This document shows, piece by piece, positions 33,470 to 42,953 of a stretch of 64,000 nt of DNA. This DNA is from Lotus japonicus (Eukaryota > Streptophyta > Magnoliopsida > Fabales > Fabaceae): contig NC_080046.1 of the NCBI RefSeq assembly GCF_012489685.1, positions 25,860,223-25,924,222 on the forward strand, written 5' to 3'. Each line of letters starts with the position of its first letter. Positions within the stretch are counted from its first letter, which is position 1. Position numbers and translations under genes: made by a program. The notes beneath the pieces are model-generated. The model searched no databases and was not told the DNA's origin. It saw only the letters and a program-made list of their open reading frames with translations.

Positions 33470-34214
33470 GGCTTCACTTTCTCTCTGAAAGTTAATGCTC
33501 CTACCGTTTCTCGAGGATAAGTTCTTGGTAACTGACCCTTATCTTTACTCCCTTGGCCGGTAGTAAATGTTCTTCTTTTGCATTAACTCTTCTCTTTAAT
33601 TCGCCTAACTCTGATTCATGCATCGTTTTAGTTTTCTTAAAACTTAGACCTTCTCTAAGGGGGAGTACCTTGTACTTCAAGCTAAGTTTTTCACACCCCA
33701 AACTTTTTGCTTATGACAAAAAGGGGGAGTACAATCCAGTTTTTGATGTGTAAGATGTGTTAGTGTGATTTATTTTTTTTCTTTTGGAGAATTTAAGAGT
33801 TCCACCTTTATGACCATAGATATGTCACTGCGCAAATACAAGGAATACATTTCACTTCTTCTGAAGTGATTTTAATTTGACTCTGATATCCAAGACTCTG
33901 ATACCTTGTCCGTTGACTCTGATTACTTATGCGCTCTGATTATTATATTTCATCTATGTCATAAGTTTTTCACTCTGAACTCTTATATTATTTAGCTCAG
34001 AATCTAGACTTTTCTAACGTTTTCATCAAGTATTAGATTCAGGGGGAGTTAAGCTCAGAATCAAGCAGTGACTTGAATTCAAAATGAGCAAGATAAACTA
34101 TTCACATCAGGATAAGTCTTTTTCTATATCCCTAAACTCTGAGTGAATTCAGTTTATTGTTTAAGAATTGTTCATCAAAAATCTTAGTTTTGTCATCATC
34201 AAAAAGGGGGAGAT
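33470..34214 (+). other. Sire1 3' non-coding region with repeated polypurine motifs
   Basis: GGGGGAG motifs occur at 33657-33665, 33718-33729, 34041-34047 and 34201-34213. The last is AAAAAGGGGGAGA directly before the LTR and is the polypurine tract. Sire2 (minus strand: near 53150, 53314, 53637 and 53701) and Sire3 (60045, 60106, 60424, 60586) have the same four at similar spacing. Multiplied polypurine motifs are a reported Sirevirus trait. I see no gene here, and the part near 33470-33550 is also upstream DNA of the antisense ORF. Confidence 0.8.
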
Positions 34215-35427
34215 TGTAAGATCAAGTTTTGATCAAGTAGTACAACTCTATGTTTTGATGATTACAAGTTAACCTTTTGATATGAAAAATTGTGGTACTC
34301 TAACGTGTTTTTCTGAGTGTGCTATTTACAGGCTCTGACCTCTACTCAATCTCACACAAATCAGAAACACTGTGCATAAAGAGTGACCCAAGCAACGCTT
34401 TCGCATTCACCATGTTCAGTATGAACAGTGGAAAAGCTTCAGAAGTTCTGAAGTTATACAAACTCTGATGTGGACTCAGTCACTAGAAGTTCTGAAGATC
34501 CAGAAGTTCTGACAACCAAGAAACACTGAAGGTTCAGATGTTCTGATGGTGTGGAAGACTCTAAAGATCCAGAAGCTGAATAGTGGAAACTCTGATGTCC
34601 AGAAGCAAGAAACTCTGATGACCATGTACTTCCCTCTGAGTTCAGAATCAGAAGATACAACGGTCAGAGGATCTGTGCTTTCCCTCTGACTCTGATCAAC
34701 CGGCTTCACAAGTTCCAACATGAAGCATTCCCCTGATCAGAAGTCTCCTAGGTTTAAAGGTTAAGTCACTTTCAAAGTACAAAAGCAACAGTACTATCCT
34801 GACGACCTACCTAACAGTCTCAGACACAGCAGAAGCTGGACAGTACTATCCAGAACTGCCCTCCAACGGTAGCTTTTCCATGCAGCGTTCAAACCCTAAT
34901 CCTTGGAGTATAAATAGAGACTGAAGATTGAAAGATGCGGTCGGAAGAATTCACACAAGCATAAGCCATATTCAAAAACCTTCAAGCATTCTTTCATCTG
35001 AAATTCATTGTGTTTACTATTAGCTTTTCAGAAGCAAATCTCTTGTAAACATTCTTTGTTAAACAGTTTGTTTAGTTCCTTTAGGAGATCAAGGTTGATC
35101 GGATCCTAGAGAAGACTAAGAGAGTGAATCTTAGTGTGAGCTAAGTCAGTGTAATTGTTAGTCACTTGTAGGTTTCAAGTGCAGTTGTAACTCTTACCTG
35201 ATTAGTAGATTGAATTCATTCTAAGAAGGAAGAAATCACCTTAACGGGTGGACTGGATTAGCTTGAGTGATTTATCAAGTGAACCAGGATAAAATCCTTG
35301 TGTGCTTTTCTATCTCTTATCTTTAGCACTTAAGGTCTTTAAAGATTTGTCAAAATCTTTAAGGTGGAAGCTTTTGTCTTGAAAACGTTATTCAAACCCC
35401 CCCTTTCTACCGTTTTTCATACCTTCA
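34215..35427 (+). repeat. Sire1 3' LTR (1,213 bp)
   Basis: TGTAAG...CTTCA, with TATA box 34909-34916. It differs from the 5' LTR at about a dozen single sites. Near 34838-34852, ACAGTACTATCC replaces the AATTTCC of the other LTRs and repeats a string found about 50 bp upstream at 34789. Confidence 0.93.
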
Positions 35428-35509
35428 ATTACATCCTCCACAATCCCATATGGAGTCTTGAGGGATCGATCCGCCATTTGCAAGGAGAGCATGGTTGGAG
35501 TAACCTCTC
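35428..35509 (-). pseudogene. pol: Athila-type protease piece after a frameshift
   Basis: The minus strand reads RLNLGEVTPTMLSLQMADRS and on to YGIVEDV, which is the stretch following the catalytic aspartate region in Athila-type pol. A small deletion at about 35515-35525 removed several codons and shifted the frame relative to gag. It continues at 408. Confidence 0.75.
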
Positions 35510-37330
35510 CTAGGTTAAGCCTCTCAAATTGATGCTCGCTCCAAGATCACACAAGGCTTCCACATCCGCCATGCCTTCAATTTCTACCGGAATAGTAAAA
35601 CTTCCGGGGTCCCTTCTTTTCTTAGGCATCTTCCGCTGCAAAATGGCACTACATTCCTCCGTCATCAACAGCGTCTCATCTACTCCCTTCAATCTTCTTC
35701 TCTTATGCAAAATATCCTTCATAAACTTAGCATATATAGGCATTTGTTCCAAAGCATCGGCAAAAGGAATACTAATGTGGAGCTTTTTGAAAACATCAAC
35801 AAATTTCAAAAACTTTTTGTCTAAGCTCTTCTTAGCCAATGCTTTAGGAAACGGAACCTTGCTAGTTTCAGGAGTAAGATCAACTTCCTCTCTCACCTTA
35901 ATAGGCACAACTACTTCTCCTCCCACTATCTCCTCTCTCTTTTCTCCCTCTGTTTTTTTCTTCAACTCACTCATCACTCTCCCACTTCTAGTGGCTACAA
36001 CAGAGGCATTTTCTTGCTTAGTATTGGGGATAGTGTCGGAGGGAAACTTACCTTGAGGTCTCTCGGCTATTTGCTTGGCCAGCTGGCCAAATTGATTCTC
36101 AAGATTCTTGATAGCCGCCTCTTGATTCTTGTAATTGTTCTCCGTCTGGTTGATGAAATTTTCCACCAACTCTTCTAAGCTCTTCTTGGAACCACTACCA
36201 TCACCTTCTCCTCGCTCTTGAGGTTGTCTTGAGCTTTGGCCTTGGAATCCTTGGCTAGGAAATTGTCTTTGAAAGCCATTTCCTTGCCCACTACTACCTT
36301 GCCTCCACGAGAAATTAGGGTGATTCCTCCATCCTGGATTGTAAGTATTTGAAAATGGGTCATTCCGAGCTTGACCCATAGCCTTCACTTCCTCCTCCGG
36401 TCTAGTCTCTGTGCATTCTTCGCTGTCATGTGGCCCTCCACAAGTCACACACTCCACCTTGGCAACTCGACCACCAATCTTGGTAGTCTTCATTTGATTT
36501 TGAATCTCATTCATTTGCTTGGAGAGTTGCTTGTTGGAGGCCATAAGTTGATCATAAGCTTCAACCTCAATGACTCCTCTTTGGGCTTGGCGATCATTAC
36601 TAGAGTTCATGGCTCTTATAGCCATCTTTTCAATCAACTCATACCCCACTTGTGGAAGTAAGGCATCGAACTCTCCACTTGAAGCCGCATCCAAACCAAA
36701 CCTCGAAGAATATTGGAGACCATCATAGAACTTTGCTACTTGCTCAGCTTGAGTAAGGTTATGTTGAGGACACCTCCTCAAGAGCTTCTTGAACCTCTCC
36801 CAAGCTTCATAGAGATTCTCATCGGTGGATTGAGTAAAAGTCATGATGTCATTCTTGAGCTTTCTCAAGAGGGCTCTTGGAACAAACCTTGTGGTGAACT
36901 TCTCAGCCAAGTCTTCCCAAGATGTAATGCTACCTTGGGGCTGTGAATTCAGCCACTCCTCAGAAGTATCCCTCAGTGAAAAAGGGAATAAACTCAAGCG
37001 GATGGTGTCCGCTGAAACATTCTGTACTCTATAGGTGTTGCAATTGCGGATAAACCGCTCCATGTGTGCATGAGGATCTTCGAGAGCACCTCCACCATAC
37101 TGATTTTGGCTCACCAAATTAAAGAATGCCGGCCTCAGCTCAAAATTTTCCGTGCCATCGGGGGAAACTATGCTGCCCGGATAATCGTAGCTCATGGCAG
37201 CCGAGGTGAGGTCTCTAAGAGAACGATTCGCATTCTCCAATTCTTGCTCTTGAAGTCTTTGAGCAAGAGCCTCATTCACTCTTTCTTCTATGTGGGCTTG
37301 CATCTCCTCTTCTGTCATTTGAGCAGCCAT
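35510..37330 (-). CDS. gag: Athila-type Gag (with start of protease)
   Basis: ATG at 37330. Retrotransposon Gag domain at about residues 85-220 with the Athila/Calypso hallmark (LNSQPQGSITSWEDL, RALLRKLKNDIMTF). A single knuckle-like CVTCGGPHDSEEC lies near residue 294. A Gln/Gly/Asn-rich linker follows, then a coiled segment (NQTENNYKNQEAAIKNLENQ). The ORF ends 13 residues into protease (LCDLGASINL), where a deletion causes a stop. Gag itself has no internal stop over about 590 codons, notable for an element old enough to hold two nested insertions. Confidence 0.85.
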   Translation of the reverse strand: MAAQMTEEEMQAHIEERVNEALAQRLQEQELENANRSLRDLTSAAMSYDYPGSIVSPDGTENFELRPAFFNLVSQNQYGGGALEDPHAHMERFIRNCNTYRVQNVSADTIRLSLFPFSLRDTSEEWLNSQPQGSITSWEDLAEKFTTRFVPRALLRKLKNDIMTFTQSTDENLYEAWERFKKLLRRCPQHNLTQAEQVAKFYDGLQYSSRFGLDAASSGEFDALLPQVGYELIEKMAIRAMNSSNDRQAQRGVIEVEAYDQLMASNKQLSKQMNEIQNQMKTTKIGGRVAKVECVTCGGPHDSEECTETRPEEEVKAMGQARNDPFSNTYNPGWRNHPNFSWRQGSSGQGNGFQRQFPSQGFQGQSSRQPQERGEGDGSGSKKSLEELVENFINQTENNYKNQEAAIKNLENQFGQLAKQIAERPQGKFPSDTIPNTKQENASVVATRSGRVMSELKKKTEGEKREEIVGGEVVVPIKVREEVDLTPETSKVPFPKALAKKSLDKKFLKFVDVFKKLHISIPFADALEQMPIYAKFMKDILHKRRRLKGVDETLLMTEECSAILQRKMPKKRRDPGSFTIPVEIEGMADVEALCDLGASINLRGLT

Positions 37331-37553
37331 GTCTTCAAGCCTTTATTGGGCTCGACGACGGCGAAGAGTACGTTCAGGCTCCGGATCAAACAGCAATGGA
37401 TCCGTGCCAAGCCTACTGTGCATAAACTGAAATCACAAAACCAGAGAAAAGGTTAGTAACACCTATTCAATGCAATGCTTAGTAAACAAACAAACAAACT
37501 CTTTAACTTAAACCGAAAACCACAAACAATCCCCGGCAACGGCGCCAAAAACT
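37331..37553 (-). other. Athila-type leader with tRNA-Asp primer binding site
   Basis: The minus strand has TGGCGCCGTTGCCGGGGA at 37547-37530, the tRNA-Asp-type primer site used by Athila/Calypso elements, six bases from the LTR end. The rest of the leader has no gene. Confidence 0.88.
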
Positions 37554-38382
37554 TGTTGGTCAATTCGCAAGTGTACGAATACCTCCTGGTTTTAAAATAT
37601 CGAACCATAGGGATTGTGAGTGAGAATTGTTGATTTAAGTCTAAAGTTTGCAAGGTCTTAAAGCAGTAAAATTCAGAAATTGGTTTTGGTTGATTGTGAC
37701 AAAAGATTTGCAAAAGAGCAATGTTGAAAATGATGTAAATAACAATGATGGAAAATTGCCTTGGGTTTTTGATCATCTAATCCATTTTAGTCCACCTATC
37801 CTATGCATGTGATATCTTGATTTATCCCTTGTTGTTATAGCCTATGTACTTACTAGTTGATTCCTCACAAAAGTAATTCTCTCAAACTGAAAGATAAGCC
37901 CAATTCCTTGTGTACTTAAACATTCATAAGAGGTAAATAAGCATGTATGTTCAGGCCAACAAAACCCTACCCTCACTCTATTCCTAGAAGCAAGTATAGA
38001 AGGATCTATTCCAATTCATGTCCCTAAATCGTAACAAATTTCCATTTGATTATAATCTAGCCTATAGCAAAGGTGCACCAAAGCTAAGCATGCAATAAGG
38101 AATTGAAATACAAGATTAAATCAAGACTCATGCATAGAGATAGGATTTAACAACTAAAATTTCATAGAATCACTTAACCCAAAGCAAAAAGTAAACTAGC
38201 CACTCATGGCTAGGGAATTCATAAAGAAAATGTAAAGAAAACCTGAGAAAAATACAAGTTGGAAGCCTCCCTTGGCCCCAAAGTTCTCCTCAGCTCTCAA
38301 ACTTGATCAAAAATGAGTAAAATGTCCAAATGTATCAAAGAAATTGGCCTAAGCCTTATTTATAGGCAGAATAAACGAAACT

Positions 38383-38490
38383 GGGCGCTCAGGCGCCAAT
38401 TCAGAGCGCCTGAGCGCCAATTGCATGTTGAAAAACATGCTTCTGGACCCAATTGGCGCCTAGGTGCCCACTCCCAGCGCCTAGGCGCTT
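38383..38490 (-). promoter_or_regulatory. Cluster of palindromic GCGCC motifs upstream of the Athila TATA box
   Basis: Four inverted motifs: GGCGCTCAGGCGCC, GAGCGCCTGAGCGCC, TTGGCGCCTAGGTGCC and CAGCGCCTAGGCGC. They lie 20 to 130 bp upstream of the TATA box in element orientation, in otherwise AT-rich DNA. Possibly a transcription factor site array (inference). Confidence 0.5.
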
Positions 38491-38613
38491 AAGCTCGCCT
38501 GAAAAAGACTTTTTGGCTTCTGAAACTCCTCTTTTCAATTCTCTTTAAGTTCTTCATCAATTCCATGCTTCTTAGCCTTCTTTCTCCTTCAGTTTCTGCT
38601 CTCCACACCTAAC

Positions 38614-38618
38614 CAACA
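38614..38618. repeat. Target site duplication CAACA of Gypsy3 (left copy)
   Basis: CAACA precedes the left LTR, and CAACA at 51532-51536 follows the right LTR. This shows a simple, complete insertion into the Athila LTR. Confidence 0.93.
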
Positions 38619-39292
38619 TGTAAGGCCCAAGTTTTAACGTTTTGGATAAGTGAATAAAATAAATAAGTTATTTGATTAAGATAAATTTGGGAAGGAAAGA
38701 GGTTCAGGAAAAGTCCAAGAATGTATCGAAAAACCGAAAGAGTTATAGCACGACTAACATACGCTTAATCCTAGGTCGAAGGTATTAGTGTATAGTTAAT
38801 TTACGCTTTAGGACACGATGGAAACTAATTCCAAAAATCCTCAGAGAAATGTTAGAACTTCTCTTTTCCGTCCTTAAACAACCATTTCGATGCGAAATCC
38901 TGGAATGTACGAACGTCAAATTCCAATTCTCGGAAGTTTGCCGAAACGGAATCCCTGATAGTTCGAAAAACCTAAGATCGACAGACGATGAAGACTTTTT
39001 CTATCCGGAAACTCAAATGAAGATTCCACCCGCGTTCTCCTACTTCTCTCATCATTCCTAATCTTTCTTCAGAAGGAAGTTTTCTCATCCGACGATCACT
39101 GCAAAAAGTAGTTTTTCGGGATAAACCGACTTACACCGACTTATGCCGATTTTGGATCTTTTGGTTTAATTCCAAGAATTCTATTTTGAGTTCTGGAATT
39201 CTGTCGCCAGAACCTATCTTAGAATGCGCAGAGGAACGCGCAGGAAAAATCGGAATCGCAAAAAAAATCATTTTTTCGTTTTTTCCAAAACC

Positions 39293-39300
39293 TATAAATA
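39293..39300 (+). promoter_or_regulatory. TATA box of Gypsy3 LTR E (TATAAATA)
   Basis: No ATG lies between this box and the donor-like site at 39442/39443. The LTR F copy is at 48084-48091. Confidence 0.7.
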
Positions 39301-40103
39301 GTTGAAAAATTAGATTTTTTTCACAAAACCCAATTTCCCCACCCCTCCAAAACCGCGAGTTCCTAGAGAGAGAGAGAGATCCGGATCTTCGTCGTTTCTT
39401 GCCCGTTTGCTTCACCGTTCGTCACTAATCGAAGACCTCGAGGTAGGTAATCTATACTCTCCTTCGAATCGTCGTTTCTGTCCATTTCTCCTGCGACTTT
39501 CTGAGTTCAAAATTTTGAGGTTTTTGAAAAACTGTTCAAATCAGTTGATTTCAGCGTCTAAACTTCTTCCCTGCATGCTCCTGAGCGTGTTCTGCGGATT
39601 AGATTTTGTCAAATGTCGACGAAATGCCGCCGGGATCAATTTCTACCCTAAATACCCATTTTTCGCCAAAGTCGCAACCTTTACGCTCTAATCTATCGAC
39701 TTGGCTTAGTGCTAGTAGGATTTGTCGTCATAAACGTCGTTGTGGACGTCCCCATCCAATTTGTTTTTCAAAAATCCAATTTTGAAATTCTGAGCTAAAA
39801 ATAATGACCAAACTACCCCTATATCAGTTTTCGATCCGAAAATTTTTCCGAGCCTAGAACCGTCTTAGTTACGGCTTATGTTAACCTAGGAACCAAGTTT
39901 GATCGAAGAAAAATCGACCCTCCCAATTAAGGAAAGTGGCCGAGAGCTATATCAAGGGGGGAGGAGAATCCGATTTTTCGAAAACTTGTCTTAACGCGTT
40001 AGAATGTCGTACCACGGAGGTAGTAGTGTACTGTGTAACCCTAGGACTCTTTGATTGCTGAGTTTCTGACTCTTGGTGTTGATTTCTGTGATTTTTGCTT
40101 AAG

Positions 40104-40181
40104 GTTCGTTTGAGGAGATTCCAAGAAACCAAGGAGAAGAGCTTGAAGAACATTTGGAGGAGGAAGCTGGAAGACCCACCG
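40104..40181 (+). other. 78-bp exon-like segment in Gypsy3 LTR E
   Basis: Preceded by TTTTTGCTTAAG and followed by GTGAGGG. It has the same 78-bp length as in Gypsy1 and Gypsy2. One open frame reads GSFEEIPRNQGEEL and ends EEEAGRPTG. It has no ATG, and its length is a multiple of three. The copy in LTR F is 48895-48972. Confidence 0.6.
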
Positions 40182-40844
40182 GTGAGGGCTACTCTCTGAA
40201 TTACTAGATAATGCTTTAGGTGTCGATGAAATTCGACTTGATTTATGTGTTATGCACCTAATTGCTAAATGTCTGAAATGATTTCTGAGGCTTCGGCCGA
40301 ACTTGTTGAGTACTTGATGCCATGATATTGTGTGCTAAATGATTCACATGCTATGTGCTACATGGTTAACTTAGGATGTGTTGGAATATGCTGTTTATGT
40401 CTTTTGGTTGAGCTGTTTCAATGATGCTATTACACTTGTACCTGAGATTCTGAAAAGTGAGGATTGCGGGCAGGTCATGCCGAATTTTTATGAGATTTTG
40501 AGAGAGTTTTAAAAAGGACGAACGGAGTTCGGACCTTGTCATGCTCCAATGGATCGAGACCTTCTCAGGGAATTACTTGGGTTTATGGGAACTTTGAACT
40601 CATAGGGAATACGATAAGACTAAAAAGAGCTATTTTTATAAAGAAATTCATAAGATATTAAACAACCTCTAAACCTTTAAATAAAGATAACAATCTCGGA
40701 TGCAAGCTTTGGATTGAAGTTTAGTTTTGGAAAATGAGAAGTGTCGTCGGATCCAAGTGTTGGGAAGATTTCGAGTTTTGGGTATGTTGATACTCATTCG
40801 CTCTGGGAGCAGTTTGTTTAGCCATCCAAGGGATGAGCCGAGAA

Positions 40845-41099
40845 GCTTCACGGAGGTGTGAGACCTTGTGAATGCGTGATACTCCACTGAGGCGTGAGAC
40901 CTTGTGGAAAGCATGGATCTTCACTGAGGCGTGAGACCTCGTGAACAGCATGAAACTTCATTGAAGCGTGAGACTTCGTGCAAGTGTGTAAATTCACTGA
41001 GGCGTGAGACCTTGTGAAAGCATAAAACTTCACTGAAGCGTGAGACTTTGTGAATGTGTGAGACTCCACAGAAGCGTGAGACTTCGTGAGAGCATTGAT
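40845..41099 (+). repeat. Degenerate 36-37 bp tandem array in Gypsy3 LTR E
   Basis: About seven units around GAGGCGTGAGACCTTGTG, alternating with GAAGCGTGAGACTTCGTG. The array follows the anchor GTGTCGTCGGATCCAAGTGT shared with Gypsy2. The LTR F copy is 49636-49890. Long minus-strand ORFs here reflect the repeat only. Confidence 0.85.
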
Positions 41100-41805
41100 G
41101 ACTCGAAGAGTTGTCGTGAGTGGCTGCACTCTTTTGTTTATGATTAATTGTATTTTGTCGCAGAATCGACATTTACCTTAGGGTATTCTTTTAGAGACTT
41201 TAAGTTAATCTAGAACACGTGGCGACGTGTCGGGTGAGGTCGGAGACGTTGTTTGGCTAATCACTTGCATTCATGCACTCATTTTGAGGTTAATACACGG
41301 CGTGATACCGGACCTCGGTGGATTCCAAAATGGTCATAAGACCCGGATTTCCATATTTAGGACACTACGGTGGTCCTCAGTAGCAGACGGAATGGCAGAC
41401 CTACGGGTTCACTGCTGATCTGACTACTTTTGTGTGGTGTAAGAGACACGCGAGCAGGAAGGTACCCACCGTGGCTGGTGTTAGGGCCGTCTCGTTGATG
41501 TCCATCCTTCTTCCGGAATGCATTTTGTTACCCAGCATTGCATTTCATGCAACATACATGCTAACTTAGTTGCTGAGTGTGATTGGTAACTGTTTATCCT
41601 ATTTTTGAGGCATGCTACTTGTTTTTATGGCTCTTTATATTTATTGTGATACATGCAACCCTAGGAAGCTATCCCAAAACTTATAAGCCTGAGAGGCTAG
41701 TATTTATTATCCTATAATTATATCTGGTTTTATTAATTATATAATTCTTTGGAGTTGACCCTCGCGTCTGCTGTGTGTGTTTGGGCGGACTACGCCATTT
41801 GTCAG

Positions 41806-42288
41806 ATGAGTATGGGGGATTGGTTTACCATGGTCAGCCCGTCAGGGGGGACCAGGTACGAGATGCTTGACCAAGACGACCCAGGTGCATGGGTGGTCGA
41901 TCCCGAGGGCCACCGTGCGACCTACACCGGTCGGATCATGGAGGACCGTGTCGACCGATTTGGACGCTTGACGGAGGGAGTGATGAGGAGGCACATAGTG
42001 AGCTTCAACCTGCCTCCAGGAGTACACTGTGGACCCGGCTTGGGAGTACCTCCACCGCCACCATCTCCTTCAGATGATGAGGACCCTTCTGAGGAGTTGC
42101 CAGTAGGTGGGGCTTCGACGGAGTCTAGTCCGTCTACTGCTGCTGCTGTCGTTGCGGATCTCGTTCCGGGCCCCGAGCCCGAGAGTCCAGTGCGGGAGCG
42201 CATTAGGGTGGACAGAGAGGGCAGTGCTGAGTACGTCGACCTAGTCGTCCTGGATGCAGATTCGGATGACGACCGCGCTAGCATGTAG
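41806..42288 (+). CDS. LTR-internal ORF, long form (160 aa), Gypsy3 LTR E
   Basis: ATG at 41806 (MSMGDWFTMVSPSGG). Conserved blocks shared with Gypsy1 are DWFTMVSPSGG and FGRLTEGVMRR, then SFNLPPGVHCG. The C-terminal half is acidic and Pro/Ser-rich (PPPPPSPSDDEDPSEE) and ends SDDDRASM, an ending also kept in Gypsy2. It is more GC-rich than the surrounding LTR. It lies about 1.6 kb downstream of the 78-bp exon-like segment. No known domain recognised. In the full-length transcript it would precede gag by about 670 bp. Confidence 0.6.
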   Translation: MSMGDWFTMVSPSGGTRYEMLDQDDPGAWVVDPEGHRATYTGRIMEDRVDRFGRLTEGVMRRHIVSFNLPPGVHCGPGLGVPPPPPSPSDDEDPSEELPVGGASTESSPSTAAAVVADLVPGPEPESPVRERIRVDREGSAEYVDLVVLDADSDDDRASM

Positions 42289-42744
42289 GATCGAGTGCTA
42301 GTGTGGGCTCCTCGGGTAGGGATAGTGTAGGAGTTGTGTCGATGCTCTGACCGTCATGCTTCCGTTTTTGGGGATCGGGTAGTTTTCCTACCGGTAGCTT
42401 TTGTGTGGTTTCCTATGGAGATCGCAGAGAGCTGGTTGGATTTAGGGGGGTCTTTTCTTAGGCCGCTGGGCCAACTTGCTCTCAGTTTTTGTAGGTTAGT
42501 GTTGCGGACACAGTATCTTTATTTTGGACTGTACATATTGCCTTCGGGCGTTACTCTTTTCTGTCACCCGACACGAGGCATGTATATATAGTTGTATAGT
42601 AGTTCCTTTTATCTTTTGTTGGGGAGTTTTATTGCTTTCTGTCTTTAGTTATATTGTCGAAAAAAAATAATTCACGTTTTTCCGCTTAGAGTAATTTCTT
42701 TTGGTTACTAAAGTGACGCCACCGAAATCGGGGTGTTACATTTG

Positions 42745-42756
42745 TGGTATCAGAGC
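42745..42756 (+). other. Primer binding site of Gypsy3, tRNA-iMet type
   Basis: TGGTATCAGAGC, four bases after LTR E. The leader 42757-42953 contains no recognised gene. Confidence 0.92.
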
Positions 42757-42953
42757 TTAGTCGAGTCTTTCGGGAGTCTTTGGGGAATAGGTCTTCTGTG
42801 CTAGGTTGTGTGACTCTGCGAAGAGTAAAAATTGATTGTCTGCCAAGCGATTTTTCGCTTAGAATTGTTTGAAGTTATTGCTTAATCATATTGTATAGTT
42901 ATTTTGGATGCTATCTTATGATGAGCACTAACTGGTTGTTAATTTAGCAGAAC

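Larger units (their letters stand above)
409..35427 (+). mobile_element. Sire1: Sirevirus-type Ty1/copia element with 23 kb of nested insertions
   Basis: Order: LTR (409-1615), tRNA-iMet primer site, gag, protease-integrase-RT-RNase H, an envelope-like gene, an antisense ORF, polypurine motifs, LTR (34215-35427). The copia order (integrase before RT) and the extra gene after pol identify a Sirevirus. The block 7089-30195 is foreign. By eye the two LTRs differ at roughly a dozen sites plus one small replacement, about 1 percent, so this insertion is older than Gypsy3. It is defective in gag-pol and in the envelope-like gene. Confidence 0.93.
37554..38618 (-). repeat. Athila-type 5' LTR, proximal part
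   Basis: On the plus strand it begins TGTTGGTCAATTCG. The LTR continues at 51537-51801 beyond Gypsy3. A minus-strand TATA box TATAAATA is at 38357-38364. Upstream of it (38383-38490) are GCGCC-rich palindromic motifs. No gene is seen in this stretch. Confidence 0.82.
38619..42740 (+). repeat. Gypsy3 LTR E (5' LTR, 4,122 bp)
   Basis: TGTAAGGCCCAAG...GGGGTGTTACA. TATA box 39293-39300; donor-like GAG/GTAGGTAA with exon end 39442; exon-like segment 40104-40181; tandem array 40845-41099; LTR ORF 41806-42288. The first and last few hundred bases resemble Gypsy1 and Gypsy2 LTRs, while the central repeats differ. Confidence 0.95.

Noticed and set aside
35529..36056. 175-codon plus-strand ORF opposite the Athila gag
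   Set aside because: It is antisense to a well-recognised gag region and shows no family resemblance.
40669..41172. Overlapping minus-strand ORFs with repeated KSHASVE-like peptides (also 49460-49963)
   Set aside because: They are produced by the degenerate 36-37 bp array in the Gypsy3 LTR, in several frames at once, and are not found in the related LTRs.
41922..42284. 120-codon minus-strand ORF opposite the LTR ORF
   Set aside because: It is a shadow of the GC-rich, Ser/Pro-rich plus-strand ORF. The Gypsy1 and Gypsy2 relatives keep the plus-strand blocks but not this one.
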